Source: Aquabacterium sp. A3
Lineage (GTDB): Bacteria > Pseudomonadota > Gammaproteobacteria > Burkholderiales > Burkholderiaceae_C
NCBI RefSeq assembly: GCF_038069945.1
Contig: NZ_JBBPEV010000001.1
Coordinates: forward strand, 868,001 to 932,000
Direction: 5' to 3'
Length of the DNA stretch: 64,000 nucleotides
Below the pieces are notes generated by a model. The model did not search any database, was not told the DNA's origin, and worked only from the letters and a program-made list of their open reading frames with translations. Below are positions 45,139 to 55,547 of the stretch, one piece after another. The position numbers were made by a program, and so were the translations under genes. Each line of letters starts with the position of its first letter. The first letter of the stretch is position 1.

Positions 45139-45585
45139 TCAATGCAAGACCAGCAAGGGCACTTCGCTGTGGGCGAGCACGCTTTTGGTGAGCGAGCCAT
45201 GGATCAGTGCGTCCAGTCCGTGGCGGCCATGTGTGGCCATCACGATGAGATCACAGCCATGCTCCTGTGCGGCGTCGACAATGGCCTGCTCCACGTTGTC
45301 CGTGATCACGAACTGGCCATCGAATTCGACCCCCGCGTGGCGGGCCTGCTCGGCAAAGCCCCCCAGCAACTCACGCGCATGCTCTTCACAGCGCCGTTCG
45401 TGCTCCTGGAACGTTTCAACGTCATAGGCCACGGCGGCCGTCTCCACCACCATCACCGGCAACGGTGGCTCGGCCGTGAAGCCCGTGATGCGCGCCCCCA
45501 GCATCTTGGCCAAACCAATCGCATGGTCCATGGATTTTTGCGACAGATCTCCACCGTCTACCGGCACCAGCAAGTGTTCGTACAT
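45139..45585 (-). CDS. universal stress protein (UspA family)
   Basis: 148-residue nucleotide-binding-fold protein. N-terminal HLLVPVDGGDLSQKSMDHA and C-terminal ATHGRHGLDALIHGSLTKSV (G-2x-G-9x-G-S type loop) indicate the ATP-binding subclass. ATG 45585 is set by GAGGAGG five bases upstream; the frame opening at 45696 is not supported. Precedes the yqjDEK genes by 26 bases, consistent with a stress-induced group. Confidence 0.92.
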   Translation of the reverse strand: MYEHLLVPVDGGDLSQKSMDHAIGLAKMLGARITGFTAEPPLPVMVVETAAVAYDVETFQEHERRCEEHARELLGGFAEQARHAGVEFDGQFVITDNVEQAIVDAAQEHGCDLIVMATHGRHGLDALIHGSLTKSVLAHSEVPLLVLH

Positions 45586-45798
45586 GGCGTCCTCCTCGAC
45601 CAGGGTTTCATCACCGCCTTGCGACGGACCAGTTTCATCGTACGTCGACCTGCGGGCCGCGCCAAGCCGCTCGTGGCACAAGCCCGTCTGTGACACAAGG
45701 CCTTTTGATTCACATCAGGAAAGCAAGTTCCCGCCGGCCGGGTGTGTCGCCCGACACCACCACGCGTGATGGGGAGCGCCGCCGCCTAAAATACCCGG
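45586..45798. other. divergent region between the universal stress protein gene and valS
   Basis: 213 bases. It holds the strong USP ribosome binding site at its low end and TAAAAT (45787-45792) close to the valS ATG at the high end. I see no T-box, leader peptide or other attenuator for valS, and no gene. Confidence 0.5.
45787..45792 (+). promoter_or_regulatory. -10-like TAAAAT six bases before valS ATG
   Basis: GCCTAAAAT, then ACCCGG, then the valS ATG. There is no ribosome binding site within 15 bases of the ATG; a GGGGAG at 45770-45775 is too far. Confidence 0.4.
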
Positions 45799-48657
45799 AT
45801 GACCGAACTCGCCAAATCCTTCGAACCCGGCCCCATCGAAGCCAAGTATGGCCCGCTGTGGGAGCAACGTGGCCTCTACCAGCCCACCCTGGACGCGGCC
45901 AAGCCCTCGTTCTGCATCCAGCTGCCCCCGCCCAACGTGACGGGCACCCTGCACATGGGCCACGCCTTCAACCAGACCATCATGGACTCGTTGACGCGCT
46001 ACCACCGCATGCTGGGCCACAACACCCTGTGGATCCCCGGCACCGATCACGCCGGCATCGCCACGCAGATCGTGGTGGAGCGCCAGCTGCAGGAAAAAGG
46101 TCAAAGCCGCCACGATCTTGGCCGCGAGGCGTTTGTGGCCAAGGTGTGGGAATGGAAAGAGAAGTCCGGCTCCACCATCACCCAGCAGATGCGCCGCATG
46201 GGCGACTCGGTCAGTTGGGAGCACGAGTACTTCACCATGGACGACAAGCTCTCCAAGGTGGTGGTCGAGACCTTTGTGCGCCTGCACGAAGAAGGCCTGA
46301 TCTACCGTGGCAAGCGCCTGGTGAGCTGGGACCCGATCCTGAAATCCGCCGTCTCTGACCTGGAAGTCGAGAGCGCAGAAGAAGACGGCTCGATGTGGCA
46401 CATCCGCTATCCCGTTGTTTCGGATGACCAGGGCAGCGATGAAACCCTGGTCGTGGCCACCACCCGGCCCGAGACCCTGCTGGGCGACACCGCCGTCATG
46501 GTGCACCCCGAAGACGAGCGCTACACGCACCTGATCGGCAAGCAGGTGCGCCTGCCCATCACCGGCCGACTGGTGCCCGTGATCGCCGACGAGCACGTGG
46601 ACAAAGAATTTGGCACCGGCGTCGTCAAGGTCACGCCGGCGCACGACACCAACGACTACCAGGTCGGCCTGCGCCACGGCCTGCCCATGCTGACCATCTT
46701 CGACCTGGAGGCCAAGGTCAGCGCGCACGAGGCCACCGACATCCCCGCCGAATACGTCGGCCTGGACCGCTTCGTGGCCCGCAAGCAGATCGTCGCCCAG
46801 CTCGAAGCCGACGGTCAGCTCGTCGAGGTCAAGAAGCACAAGCTGATGGTGCCGCGCTGCGCCCGCACCGGCCAGGTCATCGAGCCCATGCTGACCGACC
46901 AATGGTTCGTGGCCATGACCAAGCCCGGCGCTGGCGGCAAATCCATCGCCGAGCAGGCCATCGAGGCGGTCGATTCCGGCGACGTCAAGTTCGTGCCCGA
47001 GAACTGGGTCAACACCTACAACCAGTGGATGAACAACATCCAGGACTGGTGCATCAGCCGCCAGCTGTGGTGGGGCCACCAGATCCCGGCCTGGTATGGC
47101 AGCAACGGCGAGATCTTCGTCGCCCGCTGCGAGGCCGACGCCCGCGCCAAGGCCACCGCCGCAGGCTACACCGGCGAGCTCACCCGCGACGCCGACGTGC
47201 TCGACACCTGGTACTCGTCGGCCCTGGTGCCCTTCTCCACCCTCGGCTGGCCCGAGCAGACCAAGGAGATGGACCTGTTCCTGCCTTCGTCCGTGCTGGT
47301 GACCGGCTACGACATCATCTTCTTCTGGGTCGCCCGGATGATCATGATGACCAAGCACTTCACCGGCAAGGTGCCCTTCAAGCACGTCTACATCCACGGC
47401 CTGGTGCGTGACGCGCAGGGCAACAAGATGTCGAAGTCCGAAGGCAACGTGCTCGACCCGGTCGACCTGATCGACGGCATCGAACTCAGCCCCCTGCTGG
47501 AAAAGCGCACCACCGGCCTGCGCAAACCCGAGACCGCGCCCAAGGTGCGCAAGGCCACCGAGAAGGAATTCCCCGAAGGCATCCCAGGTTACGGCGCCGA
47601 CGCGCTGCGCTTCACCTTCGCCGCGCTGGCCAGCCTGGGCCGCGCCATCAACTTCGACTCCAAGCGCTGCGAGGGCTACCGCAACTTCTGCAACAAGCTC
47701 TGGAACGCGACCAAGTTCGTGCTGATGAACACCGAGGGCCAGGACTGTGGCCTCAAGACGCACGAGCCGGGCGTGTGCGCCGCCGGTGGCTACCTGGACT
47801 TCAGCCCCGCTGACAAGTGGATCGTGAGCGAACTGCAGCGCGTCGAAGCCGCCGTGGAGCAAGGCTTCACCGACTTCCGCCTGGACAACGTGGCCAACGC
47901 CATCTACCAGTTCGTCTGGGACGAGTACTGCGACTGGTACATCGAGATCGCCAAGGCCCAGCTCAACGCCGCCAAGGCATCGGGCAACGAAGCCGCTGCA
48001 AGGGCCACACGCCGCACGCTGATTCGCGTGCTGGAGACCGTGCTGCGCCTGCTGCACCCCATCACGCCCTTCATCACCGAAGAGCTGTGGCAGGTGGTGG
48101 CCCCCGTGGCCGGCCGCAAACAGCCGGGTGGCGACGAGACCCTGGTGACGGCCGCCTACCCCCGTGCAGACCTGGGCCGCGTCTGCGCCGAGTCCGATGC
48201 CTGGGTGGCCAAGCTCAAGGCCGTCGTGGGCACCACGCGCAACCTGCGCAGCGAGATGAACCTCTCGCCCGCCGAGCGCATGCCGCTGCTGACCACGGGC
48301 GATGCCGAGTTCATGCAGCAGGCGGCCCCGGTCATCCAGGCCCTGGCCAAGCTCAGCGAGGTCAAGCTGCTGGATGAGGCCGCCTTCGCCGCCGCCACCC
48401 AGATGGCGCCTGTGGCCGTGCAAGGCGCAGCCCGTCTGGCCCTGCACGTGGAGATCGACGTCGAGGCCGAGAAGGCCCGTCTGGGCAAAGAAGTGGCGCG
48501 GCTGCAAGGCGAGATCGCCAAGGCCCAGGCCAAGCTCGGCAACGAGAGCTTCGTGGCCCGCGCGCCAGCGGCCGTGGTGGACCAGGAAAAGCAGCGCGTG
48601 GCCGAGTTCACCGCCACGCTGGAGCGCATCCAGGGACAACTGGCCCGCCTGGGCTGA
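45799..48657 (+). CDS. valS: valyl-tRNA synthetase
   Basis: Class I aminoacyl-tRNA synthetase of 952 residues charging tRNA-Val. HIGH-type motif LHMGHAF (HMGH at 52-55), CP1 editing domain ([21 protein letters not shown] region, motif seen as [12 protein letters not shown]), KMSKS at 543-547, anticodon-binding domain, and a C-terminal coiled coil ([17 protein letters not shown]) as in bacterial ValRS. No frameshift. Start is fixed by alignment, and the ATG has no upstream ribosome binding site. Confidence 0.98.
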   Translation: MTELAKSFEPGPIEAKYGPLWEQRGLYQPTLDAAKPSFCIQLPPPNVTGTLHMGHAFNQTIMDSLTRYHRMLGHNTLWIPGTDHAGIATQIVVERQLQEKGQSRHDLGREAFVAKVWEWKEKSGSTITQQMRRMGDSVSWEHEYFTMDDKLSKVVVETFVRLHEEGLIYRGKRLVSWDPILKSAVSDLEVESAEEDGSMWHIRYPVVSDDQGSDETLVVATTRPETLLGDTAVMVHPEDERYTHLIGKQVRLPITGRLVPVIADEHVDKEFGTGVVKVTPAHDTNDYQVGLRHGLPMLTIFDLEAKVSAHEATDIPAEYVGLDRFVARKQIVAQLEADGQLVEVKKHKLMVPRCARTGQVIEPMLTDQWFVAMTKPGAGGKSIAEQAIEAVDSGDVKFVPENWVNTYNQWMNNIQDWCISRQLWWGHQIPAWYGSNGEIFVARCEADARAKATAAGYTGELTRDADVLDTWYSSALVPFSTLGWPEQTKEMDLFLPSSVLVTGYDIIFFWVARMIMMTKHFTGKVPFKHVYIHGLVRDAQGNKMSKSEGNVLDPVDLIDGIELSPLLEKRTTGLRKPETAPKVRKATEKEFPEGIPGYGADALRFTFAALASLGRAINFDSKRCEGYRNFCNKLWNATKFVLMNTEGQDCGLKTHEPGVCAAGGYLDFSPADKWIVSELQRVEAAVEQGFTDFRLDNVANAIYQFVWDEYCDWYIEIAKAQLNAAKASGNEAAARATRRTLIRVLETVLRLLHPITPFITEELWQVVAPVAGRKQPGGDETLVTAAYPRADLGRVCAESDAWVAKLKAVVGTTRNLRSEMNLSPAERMPLLTTGDAEFMQQAAPVIQALAKLSEVKLLDEAAFAAATQMAPVAVQGAARLALHVEIDVEAEKARLGKEVARLQGEIAKAQAKLGNESFVARAPAAVVDQEKQRVAEFTATLERIQGQLARLG

Positions 48658-48686
48658 TCACGGCAGCACGTCAGGAACACACCATC

Positions 48687-49574
48687 ATGAGCAGTCCCCC
48701 GGAGATCACCAAAGCCATCTTTCCGGTGGCTGGGCTGGGCACGCGCTTCTTGCCCGCCACCAAGGCCCAGCCCAAAGAGATGCTGCCGGTTGTGGACAAG
48801 CCCCTGATCCAGTACGCGGTCGAGGAGGCCTATGCCGCCGGCATCCGCGAAATGATCTTCGTGACGGGCCGCCACAAGCGCCCCATCGAAGACCACTTTG
48901 ACATGGCGTTCGAGCTGGAGCACGAACTGGAGCTGGCAGGCAAGCACGAACTGCTGCGCACCGTGCAGTCCATCAAACCAGAGGACATGGAATGCGTCTT
49001 CGTGCGCCAGCCCAAGAGCCTGGGCCTGGGGCACGCCGTGCTGTGCGGCGAGCGACTGGTGCGCGGCGAACCCTTCGCCGTGCTGCTGGCCGACGACCTG
49101 ATGGTGGGAGAGCCCCCCGTGCTGGCGCAGATGGTGGAACAGTACCGCGAGTGGCGGGGCTCCATCCTGGCCGTTCAAGAGGTGCCTGCCGAACACACCC
49201 GACGCTATGGCATCGTGGCGGGCAGCCCCGTGTCAGAGCGCGTGATGGCCGTGAATCGCATCGTCGAGAAGCCCTCCCCCGACCAGGCGCCCTCTCTGCT
49301 GGGCGTGGCAGGGCGATACATTCTCAGCCCCGCGGTGTTCGAGCAGATCCGGCGACAGCCACGCGGTGTGGGCAACGAAATTCAGCTCACCGATGGCATC
49401 GCGGGCCTGCTGAAAACCGAGCCGGTTTACGCCTACCGCTACGTGGGCAAACGCCATGACTGTGGCAGTAAGGAAGGCTTTCTGGAGGCCAACGTGGAGT
49501 TGGCCTTGAAGCACCCACAGATCGGCCCTGGCTTCAGCGCCTACCTGCGTCAACTCATGCAGCAGACGGATTGA
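48687..49574 (+). CDS. galU: UTP-glucose-1-phosphate uridylyltransferase
   Basis: Makes UDP-glucose for LPS and exopolysaccharide; 295 residues. Nucleotidyltransferase N-terminus [20 protein letters not shown] and [15 protein letters not shown], later YGIVAGSPV and [17 protein letters not shown] lies upstream of the ATG. The last 20 bases overlap the end of the converging aroK gene. Confidence 0.97.
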   Translation: MSSPPEITKAIFPVAGLGTRFLPATKAQPKEMLPVVDKPLIQYAVEEAYAAGIREMIFVTGRHKRPIEDHFDMAFELEHELELAGKHELLRTVQSIKPEDMECVFVRQPKSLGLGHAVLCGERLVRGEPFAVLLADDLMVGEPPVLAQMVEQYREWRGSILAVQEVPAEHTRRYGIVAGSPVSERVMAVNRIVEKPSPDQAPSLLGVAGRYILSPAVFEQIRRQPRGVGNEIQLTDGIAGLLKTEPVYAYRYVGKRHDCGSKEGFLEANVELALKHPQIGPGFSAYLRQLMQQTD

Positions 49575-50136
49575 GCGGCGCCGAGGCGTTCGCCAGGGGC
49601 AACAAACCGGCCATTTCCAGCTGCATGGTGATCATGTTCACCAAGGTGGCCACCGACGGCCGCCCCGTGTCAATGCTGTAGTGAGCCACCTCCTCGTACA
49701 AAGGATGGCGCTCGTCGTACAGGGCCTTGAGCTTGGCTTTCGGGTCTGCCACCTGAAGCAACGGCCGTTGGGTGTCGTGCTTGAGGCGCCGAAACAGCTC
49801 ATCCGGCGTCGACCGGAGGTACACCACGGTACAGCGGTCTTTCAGACGCGACCGGTTGGCGGGGCGAAGCACCGCGCCACCTCCCGTGGCCAGCACCACC
49901 GGCTCGCTGCCCGCTGCCGTGAGTTGCTCCAGCACCTGCTCTTCCTGGTCACGGAAGGCCGACTCACCGAACTCGGCAAAAAATGCCTTGATGGGCATGC
50001 CGAATCGGGTTTCCAGTTCGGCATCTGCATCGATGAACCTGGCCCCGATCCGCCTCGCCAGTTGACGACCCACCGTGGATTTGCCACCACCGGGCAAACC
50101 CACCAGGGCAATCACTTTGTCTGGGACCTGGGTCAA
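49555..50136 (-). CDS. aroK: shikimate kinase
   Basis: Phosphorylates shikimate in aromatic amino acid synthesis; 193 residues. Walker [10 protein letters not shown] (13-21), shikimate-binding [12 protein letters not shown] and [10 protein letters not shown], lid residues in [19 protein letters not shown]. The start appears to be TTG at 50136, with GAGAG upstream, nine bases after the pilQ stop. The pilMNOPQ-aroK order is widespread, but the usual aroB is not next. Confidence 0.93.
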   Translation of the reverse strand: MTQVPDKVIALVGLPGGGKSTVGRQLARRIGARFIDADAELETRFGMPIKAFFAEFGESAFRDQEEQVLEQLTAAGSEPVVLATGGGAVLRPANRSRLKDRCTVVYLRSTPDELFRRLKHDTQRPLLQVADPKAKLKALYDERHPLYEEVAHYSIDTGRPSVATLVNMITMQLEMAGLLPLANASAPLNPSAA

Positions 50137-50145
50137 GGTGTGCTC

Positions 50146-52368
50146 TCAGCGCAGGCCAGAACGGTCAGACACCACCTTGGGCGTGAGGAAGATCAGGAGC
50201 TCGGAGCGACGGCTGCTGCGCTCCTGGTTGCGGAACAGAACGCCCACACCCGGGATGTCGCCCAGCAGCGGCACTTTTTGCTGTGTCACGGATTCCTGCT
50301 GCTGGAAGATGCCACCGATCACCACGGTGCCACCGTTTTCAACCAGCACCTGGGTCTTCACGTGCTTCGTGTCGATGGCGAAACCCGCGGTGGTGATCTG
50401 CCCGACGCTGTCCTTGTTCACGTCCACATCCAGGATGATGTTGCCCTCGGGGGTGATCTGCGGCGTGACTTCCAGCTTCAGATTGGCCTTGCGGAACGCA
50501 ATGGACGTCGCACCACTGGAGGTGGCCACCTGGTACGGCAACTCGGTACCCTGCTCGATCAAGGCCTGGACCTGGTCTGCGGTGATGACCCGTGGGCTGG
50601 AGACGATCTTGCCCCGGCCATCGGCTTCCAGGGCCGAGATCTCCAGGTTCAGCGCGTGGTTGACGCTGGACGAGAAGAGCGACACGCCCATCGTGGCGGC
50701 CGAAAACCCGTTGAGGCCGTTGGCCGGCAGGTTCACGAAGTAGCTGTTGGCCACCGTGGCGGCTGCCCCGGTCAGACCCTGGCCCGTTTGGGCCGCCACA
50801 CCAGAGTAGCTGCCAGACAGGCCCAGGTTGAGTCGGCCAGACGTGGCCACCGCCGTGCGGTTGGAGGTGCCCAAACGAACCCCCAGGGTCTTGCCAAACG
50901 AGTCATCGGCCTCGACGATGCGCGCCTCGATCAGCACCTGGCGGGCCGGCACGTCGATCTTGCTGATCATCTGCTGGATTTCTTCCAGCTTGCTGGGGAT
51001 GTCGCTGACGAACAGCTGATTGGTGCGCGTTTCGAAAATCACACTACCACGGGGCGACAGGATGCGGGTGCTGTTGTTGTTGCCACCGCCGCCCGACGTA
51101 TTTCTGCCCGTCAGGCCCTTGGCGATCTCTTCGGCCTTGGTGTAGTTCAGCTGGAACGACTGGGTGCGCAGGGGCTCCAGCGCGGCGATCTGAGCCTGGG
51201 CCTCCAGGTCCATCTTTTCCTTGGCGTTGATCTCGTCCTTGGGGGCGATCCACAGCACATTACCCGACTTGCGCACCCCCAGGCCCTTGGCCTGCAGGAT
51301 GATGTCCAGCGCCTGGTCCCATGGCACGTCTTTCAGGCGCAAGGTGACATTGCCTGTCACGGTATCGCTGGTCACCACGTTGAAGTTGGTGAAATCGGCG
51401 ATCACCTGCAGCAGGGCACGAACTTCGATGTTCTGGAAGTTCAGCGAGAGCTTTTCGCCCGCATAACCCGGCCCCTGCGTCAGCTTGTTGGGGTCCACCT
51501 TGCGGGGACGCACCTCCAGGACAAACTGGTTGTCGCTCTGGTAAGCAGAGTGCTCCCAGTCGCCGGTGGGCGTGACGTTCAGGCGGATGCGATCACCCAG
51601 TTGCGTGGCGGTCATGTCCTGCACCGGGGTGCCGAAATCGGCCACATCGAACTTGCGACGCAGTCGCTCAGGCAGGTTGGCGCCCGTGAACTCCACCACC
51701 AGGCTCTTGCCTTGCTGGCGGATGTCCACACCCACCTGGTTGTTGGGCAACTCCACCAGCACGCGACCAGCGCCGTCCGTGCCACGACGGAAATCGATGT
51801 CCTTCAAGGCCAGCGGCATGGCGTTGTGGTTGTCGGCAAAGTGAACCGCACTGTCCTTGACCGGCGTGGCCTCGGCCACCGGTGCGGCCTCGGCAGAGGC
51901 CTGCACCGCCGGCGCAGGCTCAGGCGCCGCCGATGCCGACGGGTCCAGCATCAGCAGCAAGGTCTTGCCCTGCACCTGTGCCCGGTAGGTCGTGGGCTGG
52001 CGCAGGTTGAGGACCAAGCGCGTGCGCTCGCCGGCCTGGGCCACGTTCACCGAACGCACATTGCCCTGATTGATCTCGACCACATTGCGCGCCAGGCCGT
52101 TGGTCACCCCCGGCAGGTCAATGGCCACCCGGGGGGGCGCTTGCACCACGAAGCCGGCGGGCAACGATGCCAGGGGTTCGGACAGCTCAACCCGGATCAC
52201 GTCCGAGCCGGCTTGCTGCGTGCTGGTGATGGCCTGAATGGCCGAGGCTGCCCAGGTCAGGGGCGAGACCAGGGCCAGCGAAGCCGCCGCCATCGAAAGG
52301 CGCCAGCCACGACCGGCAAGCCAGTTTGTACGATGGGTCATGTGTCGGTTCTCCAGCTTGGTGCTCAT
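50146..52368 (-). CDS. pilQ: type IV pilus secretin PilQ
   Basis: Outer-membrane secretin of the type IV pilus, 740 residues. Signal peptide (LSMAAASLALVSPLTWA), two AMIN-type peptidoglycan-binding regions (~45-300), STN/N0 (KLSLNFQNIEVRALLQVIAD), N1 (VPARQVLIEARIVEADD) and the secretin core (LKLEVTPQITPEGNIILDVDV and VVIGGIFQ, seen separately). The ATG at 52368 overlaps the pilP stop by one base and has AGGAG upstream; ATG 52341 with its own GGAG gives a more usual signal peptide and may be the true start. Confidence 0.96.
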   Translation of the reverse strand: MSTKLENRHMTHRTNWLAGRGWRLSMAAASLALVSPLTWAASAIQAITSTQQAGSDVIRVELSEPLASLPAGFVVQAPPRVAIDLPGVTNGLARNVVEINQGNVRSVNVAQAGERTRLVLNLRQPTTYRAQVQGKTLLLMLDPSASAAPEPAPAVQASAEAAPVAEATPVKDSAVHFADNHNAMPLALKDIDFRRGTDGAGRVLVELPNNQVGVDIRQQGKSLVVEFTGANLPERLRRKFDVADFGTPVQDMTATQLGDRIRLNVTPTGDWEHSAYQSDNQFVLEVRPRKVDPNKLTQGPGYAGEKLSLNFQNIEVRALLQVIADFTNFNVVTSDTVTGNVTLRLKDVPWDQALDIILQAKGLGVRKSGNVLWIAPKDEINAKEKMDLEAQAQIAALEPLRTQSFQLNYTKAEEIAKGLTGRNTSGGGGNNNSTRILSPRGSVIFETRTNQLFVSDIPSKLEEIQQMISKIDVPARQVLIEARIVEADDSFGKTLGVRLGTSNRTAVATSGRLNLGLSGSYSGVAAQTGQGLTGAAATVANSYFVNLPANGLNGFSAATMGVSLFSSSVNHALNLEISALEADGRGKIVSSPRVITADQVQALIEQGTELPYQVATSSGATSIAFRKANLKLEVTPQITPEGNIILDVDVNKDSVGQITTAGFAIDTKHVKTQVLVENGGTVVIGGIFQQQESVTQQKVPLLGDIPGVGVLFRNQERSSRRSELLIFLTPKVVSDRSGLR

Positions 52369-52904
52369 TACCGTGTCTCCTGCAATTGCAGGGTGGCGGT
52401 GCGTTCAATCCACTCGCCTGCGGCGTCCTGCACGATCTCTCTCAATTCGATGTCGGTCTCGGTGATCTTCATGATCTTCCCGTAGTTCTGGCCGATGTAC
52501 TCACCCACCTTGACCTGGTAGAGCAGGTTGTCCACCTTCAGGAGGGCGTGAGGCACACCTCGCCGGTTCACGCTGCCCACCATGGACATGCTGTCCAGGG
52601 GGAAGGCCTCCAGAGGCTCCTTGCGGCGGTTCAACTCAGACGCCACCAGTGAATTCGGCTGTGCGGCCTCTTGCTTGAGGGCGCCCGTGAGCTTGCGTGG
52701 GCTGAAGGGCTCGGTGCCCTCCATGCCCGAATAAGGCTCTGGCGTGAAGGTCATGGGCGCCGACAAGGGCTGCACATTGGGCCGCACTTGCTGCCGCTGC
52801 TGATTCATCCACGATTGCAGCTCGTCTTCCGGTCCGCTGCATGCGGTCAGCGATGCGGCCGCCATCAGCACCAGGGCAGAGCTCAAAACGATGCGTGTGC
52901 TCAT
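52368..52904 (-). CDS. pilP: type IV pilus lipoprotein PilP
   Basis: Inner-membrane lipoprotein of 178 residues that bridges PilNO to PilQ. Lipobox LTAC-S after the signal peptide (cysteine near residue 22). The C-terminal beta domain contains VKVGEYIGQNYGKIMKITE, typical of PilP. Start overlaps the pilO stop as ATGA. Confidence 0.94.
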   Translation of the reverse strand: MSTRIVLSSALVLMAAASLTACSGPEDELQSWMNQQRQQVRPNVQPLSAPMTFTPEPYSGMEGTEPFSPRKLTGALKQEAAQPNSLVASELNRRKEPLEAFPLDSMSMVGSVNRRGVPHALLKVDNLLYQVKVGEYIGQNYGKIMKITETDIELREIVQDAAGEWIERTATLQLQETR

Positions 52905-53596
52905 TTCTTCTTGCCCCCCGCCTTTTTCTTCTTCTGCTGATCGCGATTGGCCTGCATTTCAGCGGGATCGAGGTAGCGGTACGTTCGGGCCTTGGCCTCC
53001 ATGTACAGCTTGCCGCCACCGCCGTCCTTGCCGGACACGTTGCCGATCACCACGTCGTGCAGGGTCACGATGCGCGAGAGGTTGGCCACGTCGGCGGTGA
53101 ATGCGCCAATGTCATGGTAGGCGCCGGTCACGCGGATGGCGATGGGCAGCTCGGCGTAGTAGTCCTTGACGACCACCTGCCCCGGGCGGAACAGCTCGAA
53201 ATCGAGGCCGCGCCCCAGGCCCGCCTGGTTGATGTCTGACAAGAGCGCATCCATCTCAGCCTTGCCCGGCAGCTGCTTTTCCATCTGCTTGACGTACTCC
53301 TCTACCTGGATGCGCTGCTTGCGCAACGCGTCCAGGTTGACCGCCTGAGCCACCTTGTTCTGGTAATCCTGCTTCAGGGCAGGTTCGCGGTCGCGCTCTC
53401 GCTGCAACTCTTCCCGCTGCCCGGACAGCAAGCCCAGCCAGCCCAACAGCACCACCACGGCCCCCGTTGCCAGAAACGCCGCGAGCTTGGGCAGCAGCGG
53501 CCACTGACCGGGCTCGTTGACGTTCAGGCCACGGAACTGATCCTGCGCGTCCTGGAAGAACGCGTTCAGGTCGACATTGGCATTCATCTTGGCCAT
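52901..53596 (-). CDS. pilO: type IV pilus alignment protein PilO
   Basis: Bitopic inner-membrane protein, 231 residues: short cytoplasmic N-terminus, one membrane segment (LAAFLATGAVVVLLGWLGLL), coiled coil (REELQRERDREPALKQDYQ) and a periplasmic ferredoxin-like domain. A lysine-rich C-terminus (QQKKKKAGGKKK) is unusual but plausible. It partners PilN. Start three bases after pilN; ATG 53587 is an alternative. Confidence 0.94.
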   Translation of the reverse strand: MAKMNANVDLNAFFQDAQDQFRGLNVNEPGQWPLLPKLAAFLATGAVVVLLGWLGLLSGQREELQRERDREPALKQDYQNKVAQAVNLDALRKQRIQVEEYVKQMEKQLPGKAEMDALLSDINQAGLGRGLDFELFRPGQVVVKDYYAELPIAIRVTGAYHDIGAFTADVANLSRIVTLHDVVIGNVSGKDGGGGKLYMEAKARTYRYLDPAEMQANRDQQKKKKAGGKKK

Positions 53597-53599
53597 CCA

Positions 53600-54226
53600 T
53601 CACCCCTTTGCAGCGCGCTTGGCGGCGGGCTTGCCTTGCTCGACCTCAGGAAGGGATTCCTGGGGCCGCTTCAGCGACAGGCGCATGGAGAACTCGAACA
53701 GACGCTGGGCATTGCCCGCATCGCGTGCGCCAGGGCGCCCAGAGGCCTTGATCTCGACCAGTTCGGGGCGCTCGAACCAGGGCGATGGCCCATTGGTGTT
53801 GCGCAAGAACTCGGACACCCGCTCATTGCTCTGGGCCAGGCCGGTGACCAGCACATTCTGGCCGGAGTGACGAACACTGGTGAGGTAAATGCCTTCGGGC
53901 GTCTGAGCCACCAGCTCATTGAGCAGGTGGACGGGCGCATTGCGGTCGCTCTGCAGGTTTTCAACGGCGCGCTGGCGGGCCTTCAAGGCCTCGATCTCGC
54001 CCTTGAGGGTGGCCACGTCACGGATTTCAACGTCCAGCTTGGCGATGGCGTCCTTGAGGACGCCGTTGCGGGCCTGCTGGCTGCTGATCATCTGCATCTG
54101 CACGCCGTACCAGAGCACCACCATCGCGAGGCCTGCAGCAGCAGACAGCCCCAGGCCGGCGAAAAACGCCTGCTTGCGCAAACGGCGCTTTTCTTCGCGG
54201 TGAGGCAGTAGGTTGATGAGAATCAT
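53600..54226 (-). CDS. pilN: type IV pilus alignment protein PilN
   Basis: Bitopic protein, 208 residues, with the invariant cytoplasmic MILINLLPHRE that docks into PilM, a membrane segment (FAGLGLSAAAGLAMVVLWYG) and a periplasmic domain with coiled coil. C-terminal tail is Lys/Ala-rich. Start overlaps the pilM stop as ATGA. Confidence 0.95.
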   Translation of the reverse strand: MILINLLPHREEKRRLRKQAFFAGLGLSAAAGLAMVVLWYGVQMQMISSQQARNGVLKDAIAKLDVEIRDVATLKGEIEALKARQRAVENLQSDRNAPVHLLNELVAQTPEGIYLTSVRHSGQNVLVTGLAQSNERVSEFLRNTNGPSPWFERPELVEIKASGRPGARDAGNAQRLFEFSMRLSLKRPQESLPEVEQGKPAAKRAAKG

Positions 54227-55302
54227 GCCAGGAACCTCCGCATCGCGAGGCCACAGGCCGTGAGGTAGGACGGGGCCTCTCGACGCAGCTTGCTCTCACG
54301 CACTGCAGAGCCCAGCTTCATGCCATCGAAGGGGTTGACCACCATGGAGGCAAACCCGGTCAACTCCGTGACGCGGTCTTTCAGCCCGGGCAAGGCGGCT
54401 GTGCCCCCTGCCAGCATCACGTAGTGCACCTTGTGATGCGGCGTGCTGGTGAAGAAATACTGCAAGGCTCGGCCAATCTCTTGGGACAGGCTGTCGACGA
54501 AGGGTGACAGCAGTGAACTTTGATAGTCCTCAGGCAGGTCACCGGAGAGCTTCTTTTGCTCGGCCTCTTCGAACGAGAACCCATACTGACGCGAGATCAG
54601 TTGCGTCAGTTGCGCGCCACCAAAGGCCTGATCGCGGTCGTACAGCAACTCATTGTCTCGCAGCACCTTCAGGCTGGTGTTTTCCGCACCGATCTCGAAC
54701 AAGGCGACCAAGGCATCCTTGCCTTGCCCTGGCAGCGCATCGGTGAGGCGCTGCATGGCCAGACGCGAAGCATACGACTCGATGTCCAGCACAGCCGGCT
54801 TCAGCCCGGCGGCCTCGGCCAGCCCTTGACGGTCCTGAACCCGGTCTTTGCGCGACGCGGCGATCATCACCTCGACATCGCCAGCGGACGTGGGGCTGGG
54901 GCCGATGACGCAGAAGTCCAGACTCACTTCGTCCAGACTGAAAGGGATGTACTGGTTGGCTTCAGCCTCAACCTGCATTTCCATTTCTTCTTCGCGCAAG
55001 CCGGCCGGCAGCATGATCTTTTTGGTGATCACGGCCGACTGGGGCATGGCCATCGCCACGTGCTTGGTGCGTGTGCCGCTCTTGGTCACGACCTTGCGCA
55101 CCGCCTCGGCGACCTCATCGAACTTCTCGATCTGGCCATCGGCGATCCACCCTTTTTCAAACGATTCGGACGCGAACCGCTCCAGCATGTACTCGCCGGA
55201 CGCCGCCTGACTCAACTCGACCAGCTTGACGCCGGACGAACTGATGTCCAAACCGATCATGGGCGGGTGTTTGCGGCCCAGGAGCGTGTCAAGAAAACTC
55301 AC
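54223..55302 (-). CDS. pilM: type IV pilus assembly ATPase-like PilM
   Basis: Cytosolic actin-like protein of about 359 residues that binds the PilN N-terminus. Nucleotide-fold motifs: IGLDISSSGVKLVELS near the N-terminus and MLAGGTAALPGLKDRV near the C-terminus. The best start is GTG at 55302, with GGAGG five bases upstream; ATG at 55314 overlaps that ribosome binding site and would add four residues. First gene of pilMNOPQ. Confidence 0.94.
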   Translation of the reverse strand: MSFLDTLLGRKHPPMIGLDISSSGVKLVELSQAASGEYMLERFASESFEKGWIADGQIEKFDEVAEAVRKVVTKSGTRTKHVAMAMPQSAVITKKIMLPAGLREEEMEMQVEAEANQYIPFSLDEVSLDFCVIGPSPTSAGDVEVMIAASRKDRVQDRQGLAEAAGLKPAVLDIESYASRLAMQRLTDALPGQGKDALVALFEIGAENTSLKVLRDNELLYDRDQAFGGAQLTQLISRQYGFSFEEAEQKKLSGDLPEDYQSSLLSPFVDSLSQEIGRALQYFFTSTPHHKVHYVMLAGGTAALPGLKDRVTELTGFASMVVNPFDGMKLGSAVRESKLRREAPSYLTACGLAMRRFLA

Positions 55303-55547
55303 ACCATCCTCCATGCGCCAACCAATGGCGCAGGAACGTTAAAGAAACCCTTTGAATGCTATCAGCAAAAAAAATGTGCATGAACGCGGAGAAAGCAGGT
55401 GAAACCCCGCGCTCGTTGCGCGATGCACACGCCTTACAAACAGTTTCAAAGCATGCAGTCAAACCCGGCCAAAGCCTGGTCCGTCACTTTACAAATCGGT
55501 TTTCGGGGGCATTTCTATAATCGCCGTTCTGCAGTGACGTCGAACCC
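55303..55547. other. divergent promoter region between pilM and ponA
   Basis: 245 relatively AT-rich bases. Two TTACAAA heptamers (55434-55440 and 55489-55495) are 55 bases apart in the same direction. TATAAT at 55516-55521 serves ponA. An A-run (near 55366-55373) lies towards pilM. No gene seen. Confidence 0.5.
55516..55521 (+). promoter_or_regulatory. -10 element of ponA
   Basis: Perfect TATAAT 26 bases before the ponA ATG. No strong -35 at 17 bases; TTTACA at 55488-55493 is 22 bases away. Confidence 0.5.

Noticed and set aside
45715..48639. A 974-codon open frame antisense to valS
   Set aside because: Same shadow effect; valS is complete with all its motifs on the other strand.
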